Assembly (NCBI RefSeq): GCF_000372725.1
Contig: NW_005198091.1
Coordinates: forward strand, 330,728-394,727
DNA: 64,000 nucleotides
Direction: 5' to 3'
Source: Emiliania huxleyi CCMP1516
Taxonomy: Eukaryota > Haptophyta > Isochrysidales > Noelaerhabdaceae
How positions within the stretch are numbered: the first letter of the stretch is position 1; every line of letters starts with the position of its first letter. The notes below the pieces were generated by a model that was given only the letters and a program-made list of their open reading frames with translations, ran no database searches and had not been told where the DNA came from. The translations under genes were made by a program, and so were the position numbers. This document shows, one piece after another, positions 1-10,016 of this stretch.

Positions 1-51
1 ACGGGGAGGGCGAGGGAAGGGTGGAGGGGGGGGGTGGAGGGGGCGGCTCAC

Positions 52-876
52 CCTTCGAGTCCTTCTTGATAGCATATGTGCACGAGATTGGCCGGTTGCA
101 CAGGAACTGTCCATTCATCGCCTCGATGGCGGCGTCGGACGCCTGGGTAGAGGGGTTGGAGCGAGGGGGGGGTGGAGGGGGGGTGGGGGGGGGCGAGCGT
201 GGGCGGCGGTGACGGCGGCGGAGGCGGGGGGGGCGGCGGCGGGGATGGCGGCGGCGGGGATGGCGGCGGCGATGGTGGCGGCGACGGCGGCGGGAGGGTG
301 AGGACGTTGGCGGTGGCGCGGCTGGACTGGGCTGGCGGCGGCACGCTCGGTGGCGGCAGTGACGGCGGGCCGGGCGGCGGCGGCAGCGCGGCGGCGGGGC
401 GACGCGCGCGCCTCGAACGAGTCAAACGAGACGAAGCCAAAGCCGCGCGAGTTGCCCGTCTCGGGGTCGCGCATGATCTTGGGGGTGGTGACGATCAGGC
501 CGAAGGCGGAGAAGGTGTCGTACAGCAGCTTCTCGTCCACCTCCGCGTCCAGGTTCCCCACAAATATGTTTGCGCCGACGTCCGCCGTCTCGGCGGTGTC
601 CTTTGAGGCGGGGTTCAGCCGGATCGGCTTGCCAAAGAGCTTGATCATGTTCAGCACCTTGATGGCGTACTCCGCGTCCGCCTGCCCCTTGAACTCGACG
701 AAGCCGAACCCCATGTGCTGCTGCGTCAGCTTGTCCTTCGGGATGTGCACATCGACCACCGGCCCGCACTGCACGCACAGCTCCCAGAGGAGCGACTCGT
801 CGACCTGGCTGTCGAGGTCGCCCACGAAGCACGTCGCCTCCTGGTTGCGGTCGAAGCCGACGCCGCGCTCTCCCAT
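52..876 (-). CDS. SF3B4: Splicing factor 3B subunit 4 (SF3B4/Hsh49), 5' part, runs off left edge
   Basis: SF3B4 is a U2 snRNP SF3b subunit that contacts pre-mRNA near the branch site. Exon 1 (876-412) starts at ATG 876 and carries RRM1 with RNP motifs CFVGDLD and MGFGFVEF, then the start of RRM2 with IFVGNLD and RGFGFVSF. The stretch [13 protein letters not shown] followed by [13 protein letters not shown] is near-diagnostic for this family. Exon 2 (142-52) finishes RRM2 with [18 protein letters not shown] and KKDSKG, and ends at a GT donor (51/50). The intron (411-143) must begin with GC: only GAG|GC joined to CAG|GCG restores the conserved ..[13 protein letters not shown].. order. The Pro-rich C-terminus lies outside the window. 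Family assignment is firm; the GC donor rests on homology and frame. Confidence 0.93.
143..411 (-). other. GC-AG intron of SF3B4
   Basis: 269-nt phase-0 intron, strongly purine/pyrimidine-biased and Pro/Gly-coding in all frames. The donor is GAG|GCGCGC and the acceptor is CTACCCAG. The nearest GT (in GCGCGC|GTCGCC) gives the wrong frame into RRM2, so GC is preferred. Confidence 0.75.
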
Positions 877-1822
877 CGGGCGGTGGCGGAGGTGCTTCCT
901 CCACCCTCGCGGCGGGCCAGCTAGGCTGGGCTGGCTTTGCCCTCCCGGCGCGGAGGCTCTGAGAAGAGAGAAAGCGTACGCCTGTCAGATGACAAGCGAT
1001 CCCACGACAGCGAGTGTGGGGACTACATGATCCGTACGTGAAGGGTGGAGGGGCCCGTCCGCAGAGCTGCGATGTTCCTGACGGCGGTACAGCGCAGGCA
1101 CGGGCTCTACTTGAACTTGTCGGTGATTGCGCCCACTCTCGGCGAGCAGGCCGCCGCGGGCGTGCACGTCACGGTGGGAGAGTACAAGGGCGACTCCCTC
1201 GCCAACTCCAACAAGGGCGACCGCACCTCCAAGCACAACAGGGTGTGCTAAGGGCCGCTCAGAATGCCATCCGGGCACGCTCGGTTGGCAGCATCATGCT
1301 CGCTCGGGGACAAACAAGGAAAAGCCCGAGGAGCGAGGTGGTGACGCGGCACCTCAACGACACGTCCGTGACCGACATCTGCGAGCTCGGCGGCGACTTT
1401 GCCACGATGCGGGACGTGCATTAGGTCAAGTGCTGGAACCCGCTCATCAAGTCGACGACGGCGGGGACCACCGGCCGGGGAGGGGCTCCGTCAATGGCGG
1501 CAATGTGGCGTCGGTGGGCCACCTCTACGGGTTTGGAAACACCCTGGACAAGGCGTTGACGGCGGTCGTGGGGTGCAAGGAGCGTGGCCGTCAGGTGGAC
1601 GGACCGCTCGACCACTCGACCACTCACTCACTTCACTCACTCACTGATTTGCCAACAACATACCTAAGACTCACTCACTTCGGCAGGCTGTGAGAAAGAG
1701 AAAAACGAAACTCTTTCCGCGCAAACGTCCCGAATCGATTTCACGTACGCACTCGGCGCGGCGTGCCCGGATACAGGGTGGCACACGGTGGCACTGACTG
1801 CCTTGGGCGTGGGTGTCCAGTT
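877..1822. other. Intergenic stretch with possible decayed coding pieces
   Basis: There is no convincing gene here. Two plus-strand stretches read like protein but do not join: one ending at a stop near 1251 (containing VHVTVGEYKGDSLANSNKGD) and one at about 1339-1424 (containing DTSVTDICELGGDFATM). I do not recognise either. They could be remnants of an old gene or exons of an unresolved one. The short repeat (CACT)n-like tract at about 1611-1640 is the only other structure. Confidence 0.3.
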
Positions 1823-2512
1823 ATGGGCGACGATGGCCTGCTCATCAGCGCATTCACCAAGCTCCTGCAACGGCTCGACGCCCTCGAGGCTCGCCAGGGC
1901 GCGCTCGAGGCTGAGAACGCAGTGCTGAGGCGAGAGAATGCCGCCGCGGCCGCGCTGCTGGAGCAGCTCAGTGTGACCGCTGGGCAGAGCACGCTCAAGG
2001 CAGAAACTGCGGAGCTCAAGCAGCAGAACGAGGTGCTGATCCAGCAGAATGCCGCGGCGGCCGAGCGGGTGGAGTGCCTCGCCGCGACCGTGGCAACCAA
2101 GGCGAACAGCGGCACCCTGGCGGAGCAACTGAATGGGATCGCGACGTCGCTCGCTCAACTCAACGAGACGCTATCGACCAAGGCGTCCGCGGCGGCGTTG
2201 GAGGAGAAGGTGTCGCAGGCGCAGCTTGAGGAGAGGCTCGCGGCGGCGCTGCAGGACAAGGTGACGGACGCTCAGCTTGAGGCGACAGCTAGCAGGCTGA
2301 GGGAGAAGCTCGCCACCAAGGTAAGCCTCGGCAGCACGCGAACGCTGGAGACCAAGATGAACGACGACGGAAAGGGGAACGCCATCTTCCTGGATCGTCA
2401 CGTTGTGGCGTGTCCGCCCAACGCGTGCATCAAGAGCTTCCGCCTCAGCCGGTCCGGAGATGGGAGGCAGTACAGGTACAACTACGAGATTCAAGAGTTC
2501 TGTGCGGGATGA
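1823..2512 (+). CDS. Coiled-coil protein with short C-terminal Cys/aromatic module, function unknown
   Basis: 229-aa protein from ATG 1823; an in-frame upstream codon lies in less protein-like sequence. Residues about 10-170 are a continuous coiled coil rich in Ala, Glu, Gln and Leu, with heptads such as LLQRLDALEARQGALEAENA. The C-terminal 40 residues change character: an IFLDRHVVAC segment, then C-IKSFRLSR, and a tyrosine-rich YRYNYEI end with a final Cys. This resembles the small C..F.L.R...RY.Y.C modules seen in some algal and protist proteins, though I cannot name the family. No signal peptide or membrane segment is visible. The frame is open throughout with no intron needed. It is probably a real gene. 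Confidence 0.6.
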   Translation: MGDDGLLISAFTKLLQRLDALEARQGALEAENAVLRRENAAAAALLEQLSVTAGQSTLKAETAELKQQNEVLIQQNAAAAERVECLAATVATKANSGTLAEQLNGIATSLAQLNETLSTKASAAALEEKVSQAQLEERLAAALQDKVTDAQLEATASRLREKLATKVSLGSTRTLETKMNDDGKGNAIFLDRHVVACPPNACIKSFRLSRSGDGRQYRYNYEIQEFCAG

Positions 2513-3206
<694 letters not shown>

Positions 3207-3222
3207 TTAGTCCTTAGTCGTT
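3207..3222 (+). repeat. Target-site duplication, left copy
   Basis: TTAGTCCTTAGTCGTT, identical to 10503-10518. It marks the left edge of the LINE insertion. Confidence 0.85.
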
Positions 3223-3236
3223 GGGGCTCGCGCGCG

Positions 3237-6200
3237 ATGCTGGAAACCGCCCCCGCAGCGCCCGCCGCCGCCCCGCGGCCGCTCCCGCCCATCGGAGGGA
3301 AGTCGCTCGGCGCCACGCCGCCGCCAATGGCCGCAACCAACCAGGCGTGCAGCACTGAGCGCCCACCTGGACCCGAGAGTGCGCGCCGCGCAGACCCACC
3401 AGACCAGACCGACACATTCCCAAACCTACACACTCCAGCCACACAAAACTTCACGATGAAAACCTCCACGCGACCGCTCTCCCCCCCACAAAGAGAACAC
3501 AGGGAGCCACCACGCCTCGCTTCCCGCCCGCCCAGCCACCGACCTTCCCGCAGCAAACCCGCACAACTCAGCTCAGCACCACCACTCAGCTCAACACCAC
3601 TTGCCCCCGCCAGTCCGACCGCCGCCCGGCCCCAGAACACCCGCCCACTCCCGCCCCTTATGCGCCTCTGCGCCCACCGCCCAAGCGCGCGCGTCCCCGC
3701 CTCCCTGCGGAGCGGCAGCGCAGCCCAGCACACAAACCTGCCCTCAAACCAGACGCACGCAGACCCCAACCCATCCCCACTGCCTGCCTGCCTGCCTGCT
3801 TGCCTGCCTGCGTGCGTGCGTGCCCGCCTGTATGCCTGCCTGCCTGCCTGCCTGCCTGCCTGCTGCCTGCCTGCCTGCCTGCCAGCTTGCCTGCCTGCCT
3901 GCCTCCCAGCTTGCCTGCCTGCCCGGCCGCCTGCCCGCCTGCCAGCCTGCAACCCACTACCGGCTCGCGTATTGGACGCAGCCGAGAGCTCCGAAAGCGC
4001 CCACCTCCGCCCTCCACGCCCACCTCCGCCCTCCACGCCCACCTCCGCCCTCCACGCCCACCTCCGCCCTCCACGCCCACCTCCGCCCTCCACGCCCACC
4101 TCCGCCCTCCACGCCCACCTCCGCCGTCCACGCCCACCTCCGCCGTCCACGCCCACCTCCGCCCTCCACGCCCACCTCCAAAGCCCGACCCAAAAGCCCC
4201 AAAGGCCAACCCCGCCCAATAATGCATCTCAGGCACGAGCCCCGGCAGGGTGCACAACAAGGACCCCCAACCGGCAACAACCTGTGACCTCACCAGGACC
4301 GCAAGCCTCCCAAGCAACGCGCAAGCACAGCGGCACGAGCTCCCACGATCCAAAGAGACCACTCGGTGAGCCCCTAGTCCCTCCTCCGTCTGAAGGCCAC
4401 GAGCCAGGTTTGTGTAAAGAGCGACCGTCTCGGGAAAAAAGAAAACATCGTGCGAAAAAGAAATCGTTCATGGACCCCTGCCTTGAAAATCTCTCGAACA
4501 CGAACTCCCGACGCGAGACCAAAAACCGGGCCGAGCCATGCAGACGTACCCGCCCGACCCGGGACCCAGAGCGCAAAACCCAAGCCAATTTGCCGACCGC
4601 CGCACCCGCGGAGCATTTACAGGCGAGCACGCAGACAGACAGCAGACGGTCCGCCACCTCACCAACCGCCATCTCCGCCACCGCCGACCACGACGACGGA
4701 ACTAGAGGCGCCAACGAGGCCACATCTGATCCACACGCCGAGCAGACCACCCCTCGCGCGACTCACACTCTCGCCGAGGCCTGGAAGCGCGACCTGACAG
4801 AGGAAGGAATCGAACCCAACCCGGGCCCGAGCAGATTTATCACCAAAAATCTCGGAAGCATCGGAGGGCTACCCAGATGGGAGCAGATACTCCTAGCCAT
4901 ACGAGACGAGCACAAAGCACGGCCCATCACCGCCATATTCCTCCAGGAGACAGGCATCCGAAAAGTCGAAGACTTCAAACGCAAGGCGAGCACCTACGGG
5001 TTCGAACTCTTCGCCGTCCCCCTCTACACAATCGGGCAAAACAACAGCCAGCACCAAAGGGGAGGCACAGCCATCCTCATCCCAAAAGACAAAATAGAGT
5101 CTCACCCCGGAGAGACATATCACGACACAGTCGACAGAATGAAAAAAAACATGCGACGAATGAGTGACGGACGGGGCGTCTCGGTTCCAGCGATGGTAGA
5201 CGGCCGCCCCCTACGACTAGCCTCGGTATACGCCCACGCCGACGGGAGCCGACGCCCCGAATTCTTCAAAAAAGAGCTGAGACATTTCCTCACCAAACAG
5301 ACCGTCCTCGGAATCGACGCCAACTGCGTCCCAGATGTCCAGCTAGACGTAAGATCAGACGCCGCCTCGCCATACGACAACAGAGGGGCAAACGAACTTG
5401 CCGATGTGATGACGCACTTCGGACTAGTCGACGTCGCGAGAGAATGGCTCGGACCCGCCCCCTTCTACACCTCGCATCATAACATCACCCTCCGAGATGG
5501 AACCAAAAGCACAACATCGACCCGCATCGACCAGATATACCTCCCGACACTCGACGGCCTCTCAGCTGTTCACGAACCAGGAGTCCACGACTTCTTCGCC
5601 CGAAAGAGAGACGCAAAAATCCTAGACCACGAGCCGGCGTCAATAGTCACCACCGAGTCGAAGGGAGAAAGAGGTCACGACCTGGCAAGAATAGACGAGC
5701 GGATATACGACGACCCCAAAAACAATACCGACATAGCAGCAATTCTAGAGAAATGCGAGCATGACCAGGAGAACGCGCCAGGGCACCATTCAGAAATATG
5801 GGCGCAGACGAAGAAGGACATAGTCGCGCTCTCGCTAGTCCGAACCAAGAAAATGAAGCGGACAGAGTCAGCCGAGCAGAGACAGATTAAACTAAAAATC
5901 TCCACCCTCAAATCACTCATCGACCAAGGGCAAGCCTTGCCAGACGATGTCACAGAATACCTAGAGGCGCGAGAGGAGCAGAGAAGGATCACTCGCGAGG
6001 AGCTGACCCCGTATTTTGCATCAGAGGAATTTGCGCTCAAACAAGGGGCAGCGCACGACACAGGATCAGCATCCTTCTACAGACCGTATACCCCGAAAGG
6101 GTCCAACCACTGGATAAACGAAATATTTCACGCCGACTGGACCGACCCCTCGAACCCAAAGAAGACAGGGACGACAGCCACGGACCCCTCCAAGATACCA

Positions 6201-9200
6201 GCGGCGCTCACCCCCTTCTACTCCTCCCTATACGCCCAGAAGCCATCCATCAACCCGGAGCGACCCCTCGCCACCCTAGAGAACGGCAACAGAGTCCTCC
6301 CAACTACTGCCGCTAAATGTGGCGCGCCAATCTCCGCAGGGGAGATCCAGGACACATGCGATATGCTACCCACGGGCAAATCACCAGGCCCCGACCTACT
6401 CCCAAACGCCTTCTATAAAATATTCTCCGCAAAGGTCACCCCCATACTCGAGCGGGTCTACGCCGAGAGCAAACAGCGAGGATCACTACCCAAAGGGTGT
6501 TCAGACGGCTTAATCTCAGTCCTTTACAAGAAAAAAGAGAGAACCGACCCGAGAAACTACCGCCCCATTACGCTCCTCAACGGGGACTACAAAATTATGA
6601 TGAGAATCCTAGCGAGAAGAATGGCAGAGGCTGCGGTCCAGTTCGTCTCCTCCCCCCAAACGGGCTTCGTACCAGACGCCTTCATCGGAGAGAACATCAT
6701 GTTCCTAAAACTGGTCCAATCATACCTTGAAGAGGAAGACGAAGACGGTTACTTCCTCTTTCTAGACATGGAGAAAGCGTTTGACCGATGCTCCTGGGAC
6801 TTCCTGCTCAAGGCGCTCAAGAAAGTCGGGTTTGACGACGACTTCATCTCTTACATTAAACTAGCATACTCACAAGATAATGCCCCCGAGAGACAGCTAT
6901 ACACCAATGGGTACCTCGGACCAAAATTTAACATCCGATCTGGAGTAGCACAAGGCTGCCCACTCAGCCCCCTCCTCTTCTTACTAATCACCGAGCCTCT
7001 CACGAGATTAATCATGCAATCTCCAGAGAGCGAGATAAAAGGAATAAAAATAAACGCGATCCGATACATTATCAGCCAATACGCCGACGACACCACCCTC
7101 CTACTCTCCCCTGGAGACCAGCCCGCCGTGAACAGAATCCTCAAATTATGGGAACTGGCAACGGGCATGAAAGAAAACATAGACAAAAGAGAGGGCCAGC
7201 TGCTAGCAAAGTTAAACAGGGAACGAAATAGAGCCCCGACGGACGTAGTTCGCGAATGGCTCGCGGATGGCAAGACGATCCGCGCACTAGGAGCCCCGAT
7301 GGGAAACAGCTTCAACATCAAAGAATGGTGGGAGACACGATACCGCACGGTTAAAACTAGAGTCGCCCTCTGGCCATCACTTCGAAGGCTATCCCTCACG
7401 GGGAGGAACACACTACTACAAAGCATATTCTATGGATCCTTCAGATATTGGCTATATTTTCTGGAAATGCCCGAGAGTGTCATCAAACTAATCGAATCCG
7501 ACGCCAAGCAAATTCTCTGGTCGACAGAGCCGACTCTACGATCAAACGAAGAGGGCACCGAAAAGAAATCACGACGATACATACACGAGCGCGCCAGCTA
7601 TCTCCCAATCAAGAGGGGCGGAGGAGGAATTATGCACTGGGCGAGCCATTGCGAAGCCTTCTACGCACAGTGGATAATACGCTACCTCCATCCCCGCAAG
7701 GCCCCATGGAAAGAAATAGCGGACCTCTGGCTCTGCGAGGGCACACTGGGTAGAGGAGTCATTGTCTCGAATACCGATCTCACTGACACGCTCAACGCCA
7801 TACCAAATACCGCCCCCTACCTCCAAAGATGCCTCAAATCCTTCATAGGGCTCGAGATCCGACAAAACATGAAGACAGCCGACCACCGACTCCAATCCGA
7901 ACCGCTATGGCACAACTGGAGATTCGAAATTCAGCTACCTGAAGCGAGAGCCGAGATCTGGAGAGAGGACCTCGGAGTAATTCACTTTTACGACCTCCTA
8001 GACACACAAAGCGAGCCCTTCGAGCCGAGCGACTGGTGCGAATTCTTTGACCAACTCGCCCCCAGCGAGGACCAAGAACGCATGCTAGACGAGCTACAAT
8101 TGATATGGAATGCCGTCGATCGAGGAGGCGAGCAAATCGGCGAGGATCTGTGGAAAAACAGCCAGCCCCCCCGCCCTGACACGTTAATTAATATAAACGT
8201 GGCGATAATGGACCCAACCTCGCAACACATACAATATGCATATGCCGAGCGACCAAATAATTCGAACCCAGGAACTAACATAATATACCACGAGCTATGG
8301 CTAGACACATCCAGCAGACCCCACCGCACAGGAAATACAATCGACCCGAGGCAAAAATCAATCACGACAGTCGAGGAATGGGATGACACGCCCTCGGACC
8401 CCCCACCCGTATATGGCAGCGGCATACTCGAGGAGAAGCGGCGCCAAACAGACTATAAAAAACCCGCAATCATAGGGCCTACACACCTCGCGTACCCGAG
8501 AAATGAGGGCTGGAGACCCAAGGGGCAAAAGGGCAAGACCGAAAACGGCCGTCCACGTAAGCTCTCTGACATTACCATCCACGGCATCACCGACCACCTC
8601 ACCAAACGCATCACGAGAAAAATAAAACCGAACTGCATACGAAACTGGAAGAAGCGGGTCCGATTCAGAATCGACTTTAAAAAAGTGTTTAGCTCGTTCG
8701 GCACCCCACTCTCAAACGACGCCGAGGAGAGACAGTGGAGAAAGTACGTCCACAGAGCGATTAACGTCCGCAACCGAAACCCAGCGCTCACAGAGCACAA
8801 ATGCCGACTGTGCAACCGAGAAGAGGAGAGCATGCTGCACCTAGTCAAATGCTGCCATACAAAACCCCTCTGGAAAAAATGCCTGAAATTCTGCCACGAG
8901 GTACTGGAAGCCCCCGACATGATCGACAACCCAGAGAGAGCCATCATCTTCAATCAAGACAAAGAGAAAAACATGCTGCCTGAAGCGACATGCGCCTTCA
9001 TCCGACACGCATTCACCATATTTTACCACGACTTCGCAAACGTCGAGAAAGGACACACCTTTATATGGCAAAAGGTCTACTACAGAGCCCTAACATCTTT
9101 TCGAAGGGCAGCGATACGATACGCGGGAAAAATCAGACTACAACACACTCATCGGATATACATTGGGGCAAACGTAGATTTCCCGAAATATTTTGAGAAA

Positions 9201-9299
9201 TATGACAGGCTTAGTCGGAAGGAGAAATTTCCGGAAATTTACCATACCTGTGACAAGATCCTACTATTCATATACGAGTACTGTTCCCAATCATACTGA
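3237..9299 (+). CDS. LINE polyprotein: low-complexity N-term, 2A-like peptide, AP endonuclease, reverse transcriptase, zinc knuckle
   Basis: 2020 aa from ATG 3237; the frame is also open upstream, but that part is flanking DNA. Nucleotides 3237-4790 encode a Pro/Arg/Ser/Ala-rich region built partly from (TGCC)n and 19-bp repeats. At 4806-4829 comes GIEPNPGP, a 2A-like motif, followed directly by an endonuclease/exonuclease/phosphatase domain (about 4830-5660) with FLQETG, GIDANC, RIDQIYL and LDHEPAS. The reverse transcriptase (about 6390-7200) has NYRPITLLN, the motif A aspartate in FLDMEKAFD, GVAQGCPLSPLLF and catalytic YADD at 7080-7091. A C-terminal CxxC...HxxxxC knuckle lies at about 8800-8850. 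All catalytic motifs are present, so the protein is plausibly active. The clade is uncertain; single-ORF architecture and motif order fit an L1/RTE-type EN-RT element. Confidence 0.93.
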   Translation: MLETAPAAPAAAPRPLPPIGGKSLGATPPPMAATNQACSTERPPGPESARRADPPDQTDTFPNLHTPATQNFTMKTSTRPLSPPQREHREPPRLASRPPSHRPSRSKPAQLSSAPPLSSTPLAPASPTAARPQNTRPLPPLMRLCAHRPSARVPASLRSGSAAQHTNLPSNQTHADPNPSPLPACLPACLPACVRARLYACLPACLPACCLPACLPACLPACLPACLPARPPARLPACNPLPARVLDAAESSESAHLRPPRPPPPSTPTSALHAHLRPPRPPPPSTPTSALHAHLRRPRPPPPSTPTSALHAHLQSPTQKPQRPTPPNNASQARAPAGCTTRTPNRQQPVTSPGPQASQATRKHSGTSSHDPKRPLGEPLVPPPSEGHEPGLCKERPSREKRKHRAKKKSFMDPCLENLSNTNSRRETKNRAEPCRRTRPTRDPERKTQANLPTAAPAEHLQASTQTDSRRSATSPTAISATADHDDGTRGANEATSDPHAEQTTPRATHTLAEAWKRDLTEEGIEPNPGPSRFITKNLGSIGGLPRWEQILLAIRDEHKARPITAIFLQETGIRKVEDFKRKASTYGFELFAVPLYTIGQNNSQHQRGGTAILIPKDKIESHPGETYHDTVDRMKKNMRRMSDGRGVSVPAMVDGRPLRLASVYAHADGSRRPEFFKKELRHFLTKQTVLGIDANCVPDVQLDVRSDAASPYDNRGANELADVMTHFGLVDVAREWLGPAPFYTSHHNITLRDGTKSTTSTRIDQIYLPTLDGLSAVHEPGVHDFFARKRDAKILDHEPASIVTTESKGERGHDLARIDERIYDDPKNNTDIAAILEKCEHDQENAPGHHSEIWAQTKKDIVALSLVRTKKMKRTESAEQRQIKLKISTLKSLIDQGQALPDDVTEYLEAREEQRRITREELTPYFASEEFALKQGAAHDTGSASFYRPYTPKGSNHWINEIFHADWTDPSNPKKTGTTATDPSKIPAALTPFYSSLYAQKPSINPERPLATLENGNRVLPTTAAKCGAPISAGEIQDTCDMLPTGKSPGPDLLPNAFYKIFSAKVTPILERVYAESKQRGSLPKGCSDGLISVLYKKKERTDPRNYRPITLLNGDYKIMMRILARRMAEAAVQFVSSPQTGFVPDAFIGENIMFLKLVQSYLEEEDEDGYFLFLDMEKAFDRCSWDFLLKALKKVGFDDDFISYIKLAYSQDNAPERQLYTNGYLGPKFNIRSGVAQGCPLSPLLFLLITEPLTRLIMQSPESEIKGIKINAIRYIISQYADDTTLLLSPGDQPAVNRILKLWELATGMKENIDKREGQLLAKLNRERNRAPTDVVREWLADGKTIRALGAPMGNSFNIKEWWETRYRTVKTRVALWPSLRRLSLTGRNTLLQSIFYGSFRYWLYFLEMPESVIKLIESDAKQILWSTEPTLRSNEEGTEKKSRRYIHERASYLPIKRGGGGIMHWASHCEAFYAQWIIRYLHPRKAPWKEIADLWLCEGTLGRGVIVSNTDLTDTLNAIPNTAPYLQRCLKSFIGLEIRQNMKTADHRLQSEPLWHNWRFEIQLPEARAEIWREDLGVIHFYDLLDTQSEPFEPSDWCEFFDQLAPSEDQERMLDELQLIWNAVDRGGEQIGEDLWKNSQPPRPDTLININVAIMDPTSQHIQYAYAERPNNSNPGTNIIYHELWLDTSSRPHRTGNTIDPRQKSITTVEEWDDTPSDPPPVYGSGILEEKRRQTDYKKPAIIGPTHLAYPRNEGWRPKGQKGKTENGRPRKLSDITIHGITDHLTKRITRKIKPNCIRNWKKRVRFRIDFKKVFSSFGTPLSNDAEERQWRKYVHRAINVRNRNPALTEHKCRLCNREEESMLHLVKCCHTKPLWKKCLKFCHEVLEAPDMIDNPERAIIFNQDKEKNMLPEATCAFIRHAFTIFYHDFANVEKGHTFIWQKVYYRALTSFRRAAIRYAGKIRLQHTHRIYIGANVDFPKYFEKYDRLSRKEKFPEIYHTCDKILLFIYEYCSQSY
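3781..3955. repeat. (TGCC)n-type microsatellite inside LINE N-terminus
   Basis: Imperfect TGCC/TGCT tetranucleotide array, open in all frames, reading as Leu-Pro-Ala-Cys repeats in the LINE frame. It varies by single-base interruptions. Confidence 0.9.
4010..4177. repeat. 19-bp minisatellite inside LINE N-terminus
   Basis: About nine copies of CCCACCTCCGCCCTCCACG, two with CCGTCC variants. As 19 is not divisible by 3, successive units are read in rotating frames, and none has a stop, so the LINE frame stays open. Confidence 0.9.
4806..4829 (+). other. 2A-like ribosome-skipping motif GIEPNPGP
   Basis: GIEPNPGP sits just upstream of the endonuclease domain, preceded by WKRDLTEE. It matches the 2A core (D/G)(V/I)ExNPG|P except that the usual Asp is Gly. 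2A peptides at the N-side of EN-RT proteins are known in trypanosome ingi/L1Tc and in metazoan non-LTR elements. Activity of the Gly variant here is not shown. Confidence 0.7.
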
Positions 9300-9590
9300 C
9301 CGGTGACCGATGACCGCTGACCGCTGACCGATGACCAGCGTCAGCCTCTCCGCGGAGGCGCACCATCACTGCCGCGCGGGCCTGCCGGCTCAAGCAAGGC
9401 ACGGCAGGCCCGCACGGTGCCTGGTCCAACATGGGTGTCCAACATGGGCGAAACGGAAAGGGGCGAAACTTGAGGGCGAAGAAATTTCTCGCAAATTTGC
9501 CGTGGTGGGGCACGAAATAAAGACGAAATAAATGAAAGAAATATCCTTACGCTGGGCAGGAAATCTACGTTTGCCCCAAGATATACACCG
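9154..9590. repeat. Inverted repeat spanning the LINE stop codon region
   Basis: A 21-bp exact inverted match (core GGGGCAAACGTAGATTTCC) lies within about 9165-9190 and 9555-9580, with weaker similarity outward. It could form a hairpin at the 3' end of the LINE mRNA or mark a back-to-back fragment of a second copy. Confidence 0.6.
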
Positions 9591-9807
9591 ACCTTACAGC
9601 GGAGGTGTCGGAGGAGAGCAAAAGAAAATTCGAGCAAATAATCGAGATCGACACCACTGGGGTCTCGGGGCTCACGTCAGACTTCAAAGACGCGATCACA
9701 GCAGCGCTGACCAGCCTCAAGGCCGTATCCGACGCGGACAGGAGGAGCCTCGCAACAGCACAAAATAACCAGCAATACCATCACACGAGGCGAACACAAC
9801 GTGCATG

Positions 9808-10016
9808 ACCCGAGATCGACCCGAGATCGACCCGAGATCGACCCGAGATCGACCCGAGATCGACCCGAGATCGACCCGAGATCGACCTGAGATCGACCCG
9901 AGATCGACCCGAGATCGACCCGAGATCGACCCGAGATCGACCCGAGATCGACCCGAGATCGACCCGAGATCGACCCGAGATCGACCCGAGATCGACCCGA
10001 GATCGACCCGAGATCG
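9808..10016. repeat. 11-bp minisatellite in LINE 3' region
   Basis: About 19 tandem copies of CGAGATCGACC with a single CCTGAGATC variant. It is open in all frames. The near-perfect array suggests recent expansion. Confidence 0.95.
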
